The notes beneath the pieces were generated by a model, which saw nothing but the letters and a program-made list of their open reading frames with translations, was not told where the DNA came from and did no database searches. A stretch of 64,000 bases of DNA, from contig JAYQEA010000001.1 in NCBI GenBank assembly GCA_038138625.1, positions 1-64,000 of the forward strand, given 5' to 3'. The position numbers were made by a program, and so were the translations under genes. Below are positions 34,641-43,990 of the stretch, piece after piece. The DNA comes from JAQXDR01 sp038138625 (GTDB lineage: Bacteria > Pseudomonadota > Alphaproteobacteria > Rhodobacterales > Rhodobacteraceae). The stretch's first letter is position 1. Each line of letters begins with the position of its first letter.

Positions 34641-35477
34641 AACTATTTCAACCGGGGTGTACGTGGCGGCAGAGTTTGGGGACGGTATTTTTCCTGCACC
34701 AGCTGGCGAGCGGCAACCATAATCTAAGATGCAGGGACCGCACTGGGCAAGCCGATCACAGCCCGCAATCATGCATTGGCGTGGTATTTATGATGTTCGG
34801 CTGGAATTCCCCGATGGCATTGCCGGTTTTGAACGGTTGTTTTACGCCCGCTCTTTACAGTGGAGAAACATGGCATTTGGTTAATAATTTACATACAGAT
34901 GGCACAGTGGTCATCAAATGCCGTGTTCTTGCTAAACCTGAACGCTTATGACGTGCTTTCAAATTATCTGGTATCCAAGTTTCAATCCGTTTGGGCGTGC
35001 GTCAAAAATCGGTGCCAAAGTGGAAATAGTTGATCTCTATTAATGCCAAATGTGCAAATTGGCTCTGGAATTAGGCACACGGATTGTTGAACCGAAAAGT
35101 CGCAACATTTGTGGGACACTCATCTGCGTCTCTAATCGCGGAAGTAACAATCTTTTTAGAAGCGGCCAAAAGAACAGAGCCGACTTTGGGCTATAAACTA
35201 GGACAGCCTTTTCTAAATCTTCTTCCGCCTGATACGTTGCCTGACCGGCTCTTGTTTCCGCCTGCCAAACGGTGACGGGCGAAGCGAAGGTATCTGCTTT
35301 TCCAAGATCTATAGATACGCCTAACTTCGGTTGTCTAACGGTCATTTGTGGCCCCGAGGAATTGGGGCAATGTCATTTGTTGAACGAGTATGTTTCAATT
35401 GCACGGATAGAGGATTTGGTTCGGATTTATATTCACGCAATCCTTAAGATGAATTCATATTTTAGCAGGAGGACATT
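34641..35477 (+). other. Region without a supportable gene
   Basis: Between the cobW relic and the PLP enzyme, 837 bases hold only short reading frames. Some look protein-like (for example WHLVNNLHTDGTVVIKCRVL, plus strand about 34880-34940), suggesting further decayed coding sequence, but I recognise none. The last 130 bases hold a small GCCCC/GGGGC hairpin (about 35350-35370) and the start region of the next gene. Confidence 0.5.
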
Positions 35478-36629
35478 ATGGACTGGCGTACAAAATTGGT
35501 TGATCCAAAACCATATGCACGGCGTGACTATATGTCATTGGCAACACCGGTTTTTCGTGGCTCTACAGTTTTGTTTGAAGATCAGGCGACAGTGACGGAT
35601 GATTGGCGGCAGGCCGAAAATGGGTATTCATACGGACTGTATGGTACGCCGACGGCATTAGAGTTGGCGGCGCGCATTGCACATATTGATGGTGGACGCG
35701 AAACCTTTATCGTTCCCGGAGGGCAAGCCGCTATCGCGCTGATTTATCTGTCGTATTGCACGTCTGGAAGCCACGCGCTGGTCCCTTATTCAGCTTACGG
35801 CCCGAATAAGGCGATGGCAGAGGGGTTGATGCGGGGTCTGAATGTTGATGTTCAACCTTACGATCCTTTAATTGGAGCGGGCATTTCGGAACTGATCCGT
35901 GAAAATACAACTTTGATATGGTGTGAAAGCCCCGGATCGGTCACGATGGAAATCCAAGATGTTCCGGCGATTGTTCGGGCCGCACACGCAAAAAATGTCT
36001 CTGTGGCGCTGGACAATACATATTCTGCTGGTGTGATGTTCGATGCGTTTGCGCATGGTGTTGATGTCAGTATGCAAGCGTTAACCAAATACGTCGGTGG
36101 CCATAGTGACCTTTTATTAGGGGCTGTATCGGCGCGCGACAACGCAGCTTTTGCAAAGTTGGGGCCGATTTACAAACAATTGGGCCTCGCTGTGTCACCA
36201 GACGATTGCAGCCTTGCCCTGCGTGGATTGCAGACTTTGGCAGTGCGTCTTGATGCACTAGAGCGTGCCACCTTGGAAATCGCGCAATGGTTGGTCGAGC
36301 ATCCTTTGGTTGAGGAAGTGTTTCATCCGGCGCTGCCGTCTTGTCCGGGTCATGACATCTGGCAGCGGGATTTTCAGGGATCTGCCAGCGTCTTTTCGTT
36401 CACATTTAATGCCACGGTTTCGGCCAAACAGGTGACCCAATTTGTGGATGCGCTGAAGATTTTTAAAATTGGTCTTAGTTGGGGAGGCGTGAACAGTCTC
36501 GCTGTTGTTTATCCAAATCTTGAACGCCCTGATCGCGATTTTGCAGGCCGTATTGTCCGCTTGAATATTGGCCTAGAAAATCCGGCAGACCTTATCAAAG
36601 ATTTGTCTCTGGCGATGCCCGCAACGTAA
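35478..36629 (+). CDS. MetC-like PLP-dependent Cys/Met metabolism enzyme (cystathionine beta-lyase type)
   Basis: A 383-aa fold-type I PLP enzyme. YSYGLYGTPTALELAARIA, FIVPGGQAAIALIYL and the cofactor Lys in SMQALTKYVGGHSDLLLGAV define the Cys/Met-metabolism family. Overall pattern and length fit cystathionine beta-lyase, which yields homocysteine, pyruvate and ammonia; methionine gamma-lyase is less likely but possible. It has a strong AGGAGG seven bases before the ATG. It is convergent with an EamA permease only eight bases away. Confidence 0.88.
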   Translation: MDWRTKLVDPKPYARRDYMSLATPVFRGSTVLFEDQATVTDDWRQAENGYSYGLYGTPTALELAARIAHIDGGRETFIVPGGQAAIALIYLSYCTSGSHALVPYSAYGPNKAMAEGLMRGLNVDVQPYDPLIGAGISELIRENTTLIWCESPGSVTMEIQDVPAIVRAAHAKNVSVALDNTYSAGVMFDAFAHGVDVSMQALTKYVGGHSDLLLGAVSARDNAAFAKLGPIYKQLGLAVSPDDCSLALRGLQTLAVRLDALERATLEIAQWLVEHPLVEEVFHPALPSCPGHDIWQRDFQGSASVFSFTFNATVSAKQVTQFVDALKIFKIGLSWGGVNSLAVVYPNLERPDRDFAGRIVRLNIGLENPADLIKDLSLAMPAT

Positions 36630-36636
36630 TTTTGTA

Positions 36637-37545
36637 TCAGTTTTTGCGCGGTTTGTCTAATTTTGCCAAAACGCCCGAGGCCAGAAAAACACCCACCGCG
36701 ACCAGAGCGACGCCAAGAACTTTGAACGGAGTGATCGCTTCTCCCAAAAACAGGGCCCCTCCGAGCAAGGCGAGGATAGGGGTCAAAGCTCCGAATGCGG
36801 CAGCCTCGGCTGCACCAATAGCCTTAACCGCATATCCGAAGAGAAACATTGCAAGAATACCAATGATGAAACTTTGAAAAACGATCATCACAATAATGTC
36901 GATCAGACTGGCAGTCGAAAATGACACGTTGTCTGTCACGAATAAAAACGGAGCAAGCAGCAATGAGCCCCAAAAAAGCCCGATAACGAGCGAATGTAAC
37001 GGGCTGAGGCCACTTTGTCTGAAAATGACCGAATAGACCGCCCAAAAGCCTGATCCAAACAGGAACATCAGATGGCCTCTCCACGCTCCATCTTCTCCGC
37101 CTGCGAGAATTTGCCACAAACTGACAATCATTGCTCCGGCCAAGATCATCGCCAGTCCTATTCTGCGTCGTTTTCCCGGAATTTCCCCTGCCAAGACGTA
37201 GACCGCCAGAGCTGTCCAGAATGGCAGCATACCGGGTGCTAAGGCCCCACCATCTGACGCCGGCGCATACGATAACCCGGTCGATACCATATAGGGAAAA
37301 AGAGCACTGGCACCAAACATCAGCATAAGAGCGCGCGGCAAAGATTGCCCGCGCGGCAAAACGCCAAGCCGCCACATGAAGGGGCTCATGACCAACGCTC
37401 CCGGAATGAGACGTAAGAGCAAGATCTCTTCCACCGTAAAACTGCCTTGAACAGCAAAACGCGTACCCAGCAAAAACGCCGCCCAAATCGCCACTGTGAT
37501 GAGTGCTGCGGTCATACCAAGCGCGCGCTGTCTGGTGAGATCCAT
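36637..37545 (-). CDS. EamA/DMT-family permease
   Basis: A 302-aa protein with about ten membrane helices and two EamA repeats, starting MDLTRQRALGMTAALITVAIW. ATG 37545 is preferred to the in-frame TTG at 37560. The C-terminal repeat includes FGALTPILALLGGALFLGEA, a common EamA segment. A likely efflux carrier of amino acids or other metabolites. It shares its strand with the methyltransferase-like gene 184 bases upstream. Confidence 0.83.
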   Translation of the reverse strand: MDLTRQRALGMTAALITVAIWAAFLLGTRFAVQGSFTVEEILLLRLIPGALVMSPFMWRLGVLPRGQSLPRALMLMFGASALFPYMVSTGLSYAPASDGGALAPGMLPFWTALAVYVLAGEIPGKRRRIGLAMILAGAMIVSLWQILAGGEDGAWRGHLMFLFGSGFWAVYSVIFRQSGLSPLHSLVIGLFWGSLLLAPFLFVTDNVSFSTASLIDIIVMIVFQSFIIGILAMFLFGYAVKAIGAAEAAAFGALTPILALLGGALFLGEAITPFKVLGVALVAVGVFLASGVLAKLDKPRKN

Positions 37546-37729
37546 AATTCGGTCTTTCAAAAATTTATCGGACGGCTGACCAAACGCTTTTTTGGGCTGC
37601 AGTACCAGTGGATATTTTGATTTCTGGAATCGCTACGGATGTGGCGCCTTCCCAATAATGCCCGAACAGACCCGTATCTTTGAAACAGGAGAGTCCACGT
37701 CTCCGACGTTATTTTCGAAACACACGCTG

Positions 37730-38587
37730 TTAGTTAAGAGGCTTTTTGTTCCTGTAAACCGGTCTTTTTTGTTTGAATCTTGGGATCATGTAGGGCACGG
37801 CCTCGCGATAGTTTTCAAAGCGGGCTCCGTATCGCACAGCAAATCGAGCCTCCTTCAGTTTTGGGGCAAAGAGACAATACGCTGTGTAACTGACCGCCAA
37901 GGCCAATTGATCAGGGGTCCACACCGGAACGGTCCACAATGTCAGCGCAAAGGCCACATAGATCGGTTGACGGATTATGCGAAACAGCCCAAGCGTAGGC
38001 ATGTCGGGAAAGACCGGACGAATGCGTCCCATCAAGGACATCCACCCAAGGGCGCCCGATTGTACCTCTGCACCAGCATCAAAACTGGCTTTGAGCAGGA
38101 TTAGCCAACTGCTTCCGTAGGCGACGGTCATCACCCAAAACATAACGCCTTCGGCGCGCCACCAGATGATGCCGGACGGCGTCCATAACGCAAACAGGGC
38201 AAGCAATTGTGCAGAGGCAATTAATGCGTAGGTTGTCGTCGCCAGCGTCACACCATGCGGGCCTGGGACTAAACGCGCCAAAAATTGGTTACCCCGCGGC
38301 GTCAAAAGAACGGAATGTACCACCGGGAACTGCACAATCAGTATCAGGTTGACCAATCCCGCAGCAGGCCACGGAACAGACCCAAAGCTTTTGCTAAGGC
38401 CAAAAAACATAGCAGCGATCATCGCGGCCACAGCTGACGCGAAAAGAACATGGCAGGCGATACCAAGACAAAGCGCCAGAAAAATCCGGCGCGCGCCAGG
38501 CGGAGGGGTCAAGGCTGCCCTTATCAACATCACCAGCCGCGCGGATCGGGGATCATTCAGTGCCAAGCGCACCATCCGCGCCACCAT
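37730..38587 (-). CDS. NnrU / isoprenylcysteine-methyltransferase-like membrane protein (MddA-like possible)
   Basis: A 285-aa membrane protein with about six to seven helices. VQFPVVHSVLLTPRGNQFLARL, FMWVMT-like helices and the C-terminal IIRQPIYVAFALTLW... KEARFAVRYGARFENYREAVPYMIP match the NnrU/ICMT methyltransferase group, with the C-terminal SAM-binding and membrane-anchor pattern. One branch, MddA, methylates methanethiol to dimethyl sulfide; length and layout allow that, but I cannot separate branches by eye. The ATG at 38587 overlaps the stop of the photolyase-like gene by one base (TGATG), so the two are co-translated. Confidence 0.75.
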   Translation of the reverse strand: MVARMVRLALNDPRSARLVMLIRAALTPPPGARRIFLALCLGIACHVLFASAVAAMIAAMFFGLSKSFGSVPWPAAGLVNLILIVQFPVVHSVLLTPRGNQFLARLVPGPHGVTLATTTYALIASAQLLALFALWTPSGIIWWRAEGVMFWVMTVAYGSSWLILLKASFDAGAEVQSGALGWMSLMGRIRPVFPDMPTLGLFRIIRQPIYVAFALTLWTVPVWTPDQLALAVSYTAYCLFAPKLKEARFAVRYGARFENYREAVPYMIPRFKQKRPVYRNKKPLN

Positions 38588-39810
38588 CACGACAAGCCCA
38601 CTTCATGCAAAATACGCGGGATATTTTTTTTCACCTTGAAAAATCCAGCGGTTGCATGCGGCCATATTGCGCCATCCCAATCACGTCGCCATTCCGCCAT
38701 CGCAATGCCCTGATCAGCCAGGCAAATACGCGCGTCTTGCAGCCAGTCGAATGTTGGACCGCGTGTCACATAGGGCGTAACAATCTGTGTTGCCCCGACA
38801 CCGGCTGCCCATTTTGCCAAAACAGACGGGTGATCAGCACGCAGCATTTTTGTAACTTGACCCAGTCGCGATGCTGCATCGGCCAATGCATCGGTTTCGA
38901 ACCGAATGACGTTTTCGGACACTGACAGAGGAGATCTCAGATGGCCGGTGGCCATCGTGCCAAAACCGCGCAGATCAAGCGTTGAATAATCAAAATCTTC
39001 AATCCTGCAATCGTCGTCTGTGATCAAAAGGACAGTTGGCCGCGCGGTATCTGGCACCGTCACAGGTCGTAAAGGCTGCACGGATGGCAGACCTTCCGGC
39101 TCTGTGGCCTCAAGCCCCTGTGTGACCTCGGCCAGATCGGACGCTTTCGGTGCAAACCGGCCTTTTGTAAAGGTCATTATATTGTCTGCTCGGGCTGGAT
39201 AGGGTTTTCCACGCGTGTGTAGACCTGCGGCCCAACGCCAGCCCAGTGTGTTTGATGCCGCATCGCCATCAAGAAGGTTGCGGTAAAAGAAATCTGCCCC
39301 AAGTCGCCAAGGTAGCCCAAGTGTAAAAATCCAGATTGAGGCAAACCACATACGTGCGTGATTGTGCAGATAGCCTGTTTCGACCAGTTCGTCTGCCCAT
39401 GCGTCAAAGCATTCCAGCCCCGTGCGTCCATCCATAGCTCGTTCAACATCGCGCCGCAGGCGTCGGTCACGTTCCAATTCGGCCAAATCGGCGGTTAAGC
39501 CTTGGGTGTAGCTGTCCCAGACTTGGGGGCGGCGTTCCAGCCAGCCCTTGAAATAGCCGCGCCAGATCACTTCTTGTACAAATTTTTCGGCCTGCTCAGG
39601 CCCATGCGCTTTCAAAGCTTCTTCAACGACCTGCGATTCCGTTATCAGACGGCGCCGGATATACGGTGACAGCACGGATACAGCGGTATGTGCACCTGGC
39701 CCGTAGTCTGTGTTGCGACCATTGGCATAGCGACGCCCCATGCGCGGTGTAAAAGCCTTCAGTCGGCGTTCTGCTTCTGCACGCGTCGCAATCCAGTTGG
39801 TCATAATCAT
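38587..39810 (-). CDS. Photolyase/cryptochrome-like FAD protein with N-terminal FAD domain
   Basis: A 407-aa protein. The first 270 residues are a clear photolyase FAD-binding domain: TAVSVLSPYIRRRLI, EKFVQEVIWRGYFKGW, GYLHNHARMWFASIW and LLDGDAASNTLGWRW. In ordinary photolyases this domain is C-terminal and follows an alpha/beta antenna domain. Here it comes first, and an alpha/beta-like segment of about 140 residues follows (TVLLITDDD.., GATQIVTPYVTRGPTFDWL, PHATAGFFKVKKNIP). The order looks swapped. DNA repair or blue-light sensing is likely. An AGGAG lies just before two candidate ATGs (39810, 39804). Confidence 0.85.
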   Translation of the reverse strand: MIMTNWIATRAEAERRLKAFTPRMGRRYANGRNTDYGPGAHTAVSVLSPYIRRRLITESQVVEEALKAHGPEQAEKFVQEVIWRGYFKGWLERRPQVWDSYTQGLTADLAELERDRRLRRDVERAMDGRTGLECFDAWADELVETGYLHNHARMWFASIWIFTLGLPWRLGADFFYRNLLDGDAASNTLGWRWAAGLHTRGKPYPARADNIMTFTKGRFAPKASDLAEVTQGLEATEPEGLPSVQPLRPVTVPDTARPTVLLITDDDCRIEDFDYSTLDLRGFGTMATGHLRSPLSVSENVIRFETDALADAASRLGQVTKMLRADHPSVLAKWAAGVGATQIVTPYVTRGPTFDWLQDARICLADQGIAMAEWRRDWDGAIWPHATAGFFKVKKNIPRILHEVGLS

Positions 39811-39916
39811 CCAGCTCCTATTTGGTAAACAGCGAGATGGCTTGACCAGATTAATTTTCAACGCGACCAACTGACCAATAAGGGGCGGGTGTCGCGTTAG
39901 ACAACGAGAGTCTGAA

Positions 39917-41371
39917 TTAAGGTTTTATCAGGGGTGGTGGCGTGTATCCGACGATTTCGCGTTCAACTGCGCGTGCAAACGCCAGCGCCGTGTGGTCGCG
40001 TCCATGTCCACAGATCCCTTGATACCCGACGGGCAAGCCGCCTAGCTGATCCATGGGGCCCACAACTGAAGGGATCCCGACGACTCCGCTATAGCCAGAC
40101 CAGAACAGTTGTTGCATTTCGGGTTGGGCATGATTGTTGATCTGAATGCGCCGGTGACCCCGTAGTCCTGCCTCGTCTTTGGGAAATGCCGGACCTGCCG
40201 CGACGGGCGCAATCAAGATGTCTATATCCTGAAAATAGGCGTCAAAGGCCAGTCTCGCCTGTCGCCGCTGATTGTCTAGTGCCAGCCATTCGCGGTGGCT
40301 CAGGGTCAGACCAGACATTCGCATACCTGCAACCCTTTGGATGTCTTTTGCACTGTCAGCAAAAGGAACCTGCATCTTTTTGCAGTCCTCATCCGACTGC
40401 CCGAAGGAAAGCGCGGCACCCAATAATTTCAGATAGACGGTAAAATGTGCCTCGCTGTCAATTTTCGGATGATGATCGCGCACCACGCTTGCCCCCGATG
40501 CTGACAGTTTGTCGGCAAAAGCCTCTAACGCAGTGGTATAGCCCGCGTCTATTGGGCAGGCGGCATTGCCGGACATTACTCCGACACGAAATTGCGACAG
40601 ACGTGTGCGATGGTCAGGTGGTAAGGCCAATGCCCATTGTGATGCGTCAAAGCGTGACGGCCCTGCAAGAACACCGAAGGCCAGCGCCAGATCCTCGGCG
40701 GATCTGGTAATGGGACCACCAACAGCAATATCAATATCGCCAAGCCAGCCATCTGGTAAATGGCCGCGCATGCTGATGGCGTTCCATGTGGGTTTTAGCC
40801 CGAAAACCCCATTATAATGCGCAGGATTGCGAATAGATGATCCGATGTCGCTTCCGGCCTCCAGCGTGGCCATACCGGTGGTGACTGACACTGCTGACCC
40901 GCCCGAAGACCCGCCCGGAGTGCGTGTTGGATCCCATGGATTGGACGTGCTTCCGTAGATTGCATTAAAACTTTGCCATTCGACCAGTTTAAGCGGAACG
41001 TTGGTCTTGCCAAAGACGATCCCACCGGCCGCGCGATAGCGAGCGACAACATCACTGTCTTGCGACTTTACATCATCTGCGCAGTCCGGAATGCCCAAAG
41101 TGGTTGGACTGCCGGCAAGATCAAAGCTTTCCTTCACCGTGATTGGCAAACCATGAAGAGGTCCTCGCAACGTTCCACGGGCCAGTTCTGCATCGCATAA
41201 ACGTGCTTGAGACAAAGCACACTCGCGGTCTTGCCAGATGACAGCGTTCAATTCCGGATTCAGCGCATCCACACGATCAAAACAGGCTGACAGCAATTCT
41301 TCACAGGTAAAAGCCTTTTTCCGAAGTTGGGCAGCAAGCGTGGTGGCACTTTCGGTTAGGTCGATTTTCAT
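39917..41371 (-). CDS. Amidase signature family enzyme
   Basis: A 484-aa amidase. The Lys of the Ser-cisSer-Lys triad is in HGLPITVKESFDLAG, the glycine/serine block is PGGSSGGSAVSVTTG, and the nucleophile Ser lies in GSDIGSSIRNPAHYNG. Members hydrolyse amides (acetamidase, carbamoyl compounds) or serve as Glu-tRNA amidotransferase subunit A; the absence of gatB/gatC neighbours and the divergence argue against GatA. ATG 41371 follows GGAGGAGAGGA; a longer in-frame start is less likely. The relic peptide importer beyond may once have supplied its substrate. Confidence 0.9.
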   Translation of the reverse strand: MKIDLTESATTLAAQLRKKAFTCEELLSACFDRVDALNPELNAVIWQDRECALSQARLCDAELARGTLRGPLHGLPITVKESFDLAGSPTTLGIPDCADDVKSQDSDVVARYRAAGGIVFGKTNVPLKLVEWQSFNAIYGSTSNPWDPTRTPGGSSGGSAVSVTTGMATLEAGSDIGSSIRNPAHYNGVFGLKPTWNAISMRGHLPDGWLGDIDIAVGGPITRSAEDLALAFGVLAGPSRFDASQWALALPPDHRTRLSQFRVGVMSGNAACPIDAGYTTALEAFADKLSASGASVVRDHHPKIDSEAHFTVYLKLLGAALSFGQSDEDCKKMQVPFADSAKDIQRVAGMRMSGLTLSHREWLALDNQRRQARLAFDAYFQDIDILIAPVAAGPAFPKDEAGLRGHRRIQINNHAQPEMQQLFWSGYSGVVGIPSVVGPMDQLGGLPVGYQGICGHGRDHTALAFARAVEREIVGYTPPPLIKP

Positions 41372-41449
41372 TTTTTTATCCTCTCCTCCCAAGCCTAGCT
41401 GATTTTTTTATCCGTCCAACAGAGTTTTTTAGAAGCTTTCACACTGAAA

Positions 41450-42345
41450 GGTATTTTGGCTTTGCGGTCTGGCGAGATCGATTTCATTCAACACATGCGT
41501 TCGCAAGATGTGGCTAAGATTGAAAATCGGGATGGCTTTAAGGTGCGCGAGTGCAAAGAAATGCGGGTCATCATGTTTGCGGATGGACACGAACATGAAG
41601 AACATTTGTATTCGGCAGATGTATTCCGTAAAAACCTATTCCAAGATGTCTTTGTGCGTTTTGTTGTGGCGCACGCCTTTGATATTGCATCAGCGATCGG
41701 GCGCAATTTCGCGGTAAAATCAACGGTGCCTCGCAGTTGGTTCCAACAGGTAATTCCAGATTTTTTGAGATGAGCACTGCTTGTCTAGCTGATGATCCTG
41801 ACCGCGCCCAATCTTTGTAAGCACAGGCAGGATATCCCTACAGCTTTAGCTTTGGCTTAAAATGCCCAAATGATAACTACATTAACGACGCAGCATTGTG
41901 TCGCGCAGCAGCGTCTTGTTTAGCAGCCGTAGGTATGAATGCAGAACTCAGCACGGGACCTGTACAGGATTACCGGCCGCAGTTACGCGCAGACGAATTC
42001 GACATGTCCGTGCTGGAGCGGTCGCCCGGAACATGTGACATGGAACATACGATCCTGTTTCTGACGTCGACCCCAAACAATGAAAACAAACTGGGGTCTT
42101 GAAACTTTGGGAGCTCTTGCAACGCACGTGTTGATGAACTGTTGCCTGGTATTCAGCAGGAAAAAGACCTGGCGGCCTGTCAGGCGATGGTCGACGAATG
42201 TGTTTTGATTACTCAAGAAGAGGTCGCGTATAGTCCACATTAAACGCAGCCACTGATATGGGCGGCGATAGCCACTATAGACCTGACAAAGCGCGCGGGT
42301 AATTTCTTCTTGCTGCTGTGGGTGACGGTCAACTGATTGATCAAG
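41450..42345 (+). pseudogene. Relic of a peptide/opine-type ABC substrate-binding protein (DppA/SBP_bac_5)
   Basis: Segments in order but in different frames match an SBP_bac_5 protein: LRSGEIDFIQHMRSQDVAKIE, VFRKNLFQDVFVRFVVAHAFDI, then AGYPYSFSFGLKCPNDNYIND, AAVGMNAELSTGPVQDYRPQL, LTSTPNNENKLGS and CNARVDELLPGIQQEKD with QEEVAYSPH and TQPLIWAA at the end. Stops and frameshifts separate them, and the N-terminal third and signal peptide are missing. It was the first gene of the dead operon that follows. Confidence 0.85.
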
Positions 42346-42394
42346 ACTAAAGAACGTCGATAACATAATTCGTCCCAAAACCAATTGTTTAGTC

Positions 42395-42904
42395 CACATT
42401 TATGACGATAGCTATCGCGTCCATTCTGGGCGTAGGTCTTGGTCGGGCGGCGGAATATTATGGCGACTGTTTTGGTATAATTGTCATGCAGGTAGCCGAT
42501 ATACAGTGGGCATAACTCGCCACTCTGACTGCGCTGTTGATTGATGGATTAGCATGCGGTCTTTTGCCGAACGACCTTCAACAGGATTTCCGAATAGTCG
42601 CTCTTTGGCTGGCGATCGCACTGTCGCTTTGAGTAAATTTTACCCGTAGGGCCCGCGCGTCAACCTTTGTACAAATGCAAAAGAATATGTGCAGGCAGCG
42701 TTAATCATGCGGCAACGTCCGTTTCGGGTGATTCTAGTTCACAGTGTGCCCAACATACTTGGTCCGCTATTGGTCATACTGACTGTGGACTTGGCGTCGG
42801 CCATTTTGCGAGAGGCAACATTGTCCCTTTTGGTCGTCTCAATCAATATCTCGTGCGATATCTTGCGTTACGTTTTTAACCCTGAGGTCGTGCCTGGATG
42901 CTGA
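42395..42904 (+). pseudogene. Relic of a DppC-type ABC permease
   Basis: TIAIASILGVGLGRAAEYYG, IIVMQVADIQWA then a stop, LWLAIALSL then a stop, and after a frameshift EYVQAALIMRQRPFRVILVH followed by NILGPLLVILTVDLASAILR. These match the body and EAA region of DppC/OppC permeases. No separate DppB relic is recognisable between it and the binding-protein relic, so dppB was probably deleted. Confidence 0.8.
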
Positions 42905-43600
42905 CTATAATACATCTGACAGTCGGGTTTCCTTCAAGATTTGGCGATACAATGCCGATTAAAGATGTCGCGTTGTCAATTGAGGTGGGCGAAATTCATG
43001 ACCTCGTTGGCGAAAGTCGACGGTGGGTGCGGTGATCATTGGCCTCTTGCATACACCTGTCTTTATATCAGAAGTTAGGATGTTGCTGGACGATACAAAC
43101 CTGCGTGGCCTTGGCCCGTTCGAGGCGCACCGATTGCACGGCAAGCGTATCTTGATGATTTTCCAAAACACGAAACCAGTCTGAACACGTTGATGACAAT
43201 CGAAGATCGGTTGATTGAAACGATTCATGCGCATGAGGACCTTTCCAGCAAAGGGGCCCACTGATCTTTTGGAAGAAATCTGGATTCAAAACGCGTCAAG
43301 CCGCTTCAGTGCCTATCCTCTAAAATTTGGTGCTGTGCACGAACGCTGATCTTATCATAGCTGACGAACCGACAACGGCCTTGGATGTCGCTGTTCATAG
43401 TCAGGTTTTGGAGCTTGTTCAGAACCTTGCCAAATCACGGCAGCTTGCGTCTTTGCTGATCGTTCAAAATGAAGGACTTATTATATAAATTTATGATCGC
43501 ATATCAGTCATGCTCTATGGTAAAGTTTGGAAAACGGGTGAGACGGGACAGGTTTTGAAGTCTTGGTCACAGCGATGCGCGTGCATTACTGGATGTGGTC
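42898..43600 (+). pseudogene. Relic of a DppD-type ABC ATPase
   Basis: It starts MLTIIHLTVGFPSRFGD..IKDVALSIEVGEIHDLVGES, where Walker A should follow but is destroyed. Much later LIIADEPTTALDVAVHSQVL (Walker B) and ELVQNLAKSRQLASLLIV are intact, then ISVMLYGKVWKTGETGQVL. The intervening signature motif is lost, with stops and frame changes throughout. Confidence 0.85.
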
Positions 43601-43649
43601 CCGTAACTCCCTCTGATGCAAGCCGGAGCTGTTTTCTAAGCCACATAAT

Positions 43650-43990
43650 TTCCGTATTAAGATCGATGTTGGCAACGGCACGGGTTTGGTTGATGAAAGT
43701 CGAACGGGCAGATCAACGCTTGCTAAAGCCAATTATCGGCTTGGTGACCCTGGTTGCTGCTCGAATGTCTTGGAGGACGAACCTCTCCCGTACAGAGAAA
43801 ATAAGGACGCCAACTTGTCTCGCGCCAGATTAATCGGACGGTTTTCCGAGATCCGTATTCAAGCCATAGCATCGCGACAATATTATCCAAGCCACATTGG
43901 CTGTACGGTTTGGTCGATACCGCAGAAAAAAGGTAGAAGCTTGCAGCGTTTTTGCTGGATCTTTTTGGTTTGTCATCGGTCTTGAAACTG
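43650..43990 (+). pseudogene. Relic of a DppF-type second ABC ATPase
   Basis: RIKIDVGNGTGLVDESRTGR followed by STLAKANYRLGDP is a degraded Walker A region of a DppF/OppF ATPase (GLVGESGSGKSTLAR..RLVEP in intact forms). A later fragment, LYGLVDTAEKR..KLAAFLLDLFGLSSV around 43900-43980, may be its middle part. No Walker B or signature is seen. Confidence 0.6.

Noticed and set aside
34700..34960. Faint likeness to a nitrile hydratase beta subunit after the cobW relic, attractive because nitrile hydratases use CobW-type activators
   Set aside because: It requires mixing frames and only a few residues match; too weak to claim.
35040..35345. A 101-codon minus-strand frame in the gap before the MetC-like gene
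   Set aside because: Protein-like in places but no Shine-Dalgarno, no family and no partners; treated as part of the unassigned region.
35346..35477. A possible SAM-type riboswitch before the MetC-like gene
   Set aside because: Only a small GCCCC/GGGGC stem is visible; the conserved SAM-II bases could not be placed.
41983..42399. A 138-codon minus-strand frame whose start resembles a permease segment
   Set aside because: It lies antisense to the DppA relic and its resemblance is short; the plus-strand fragments explain the DNA far better.
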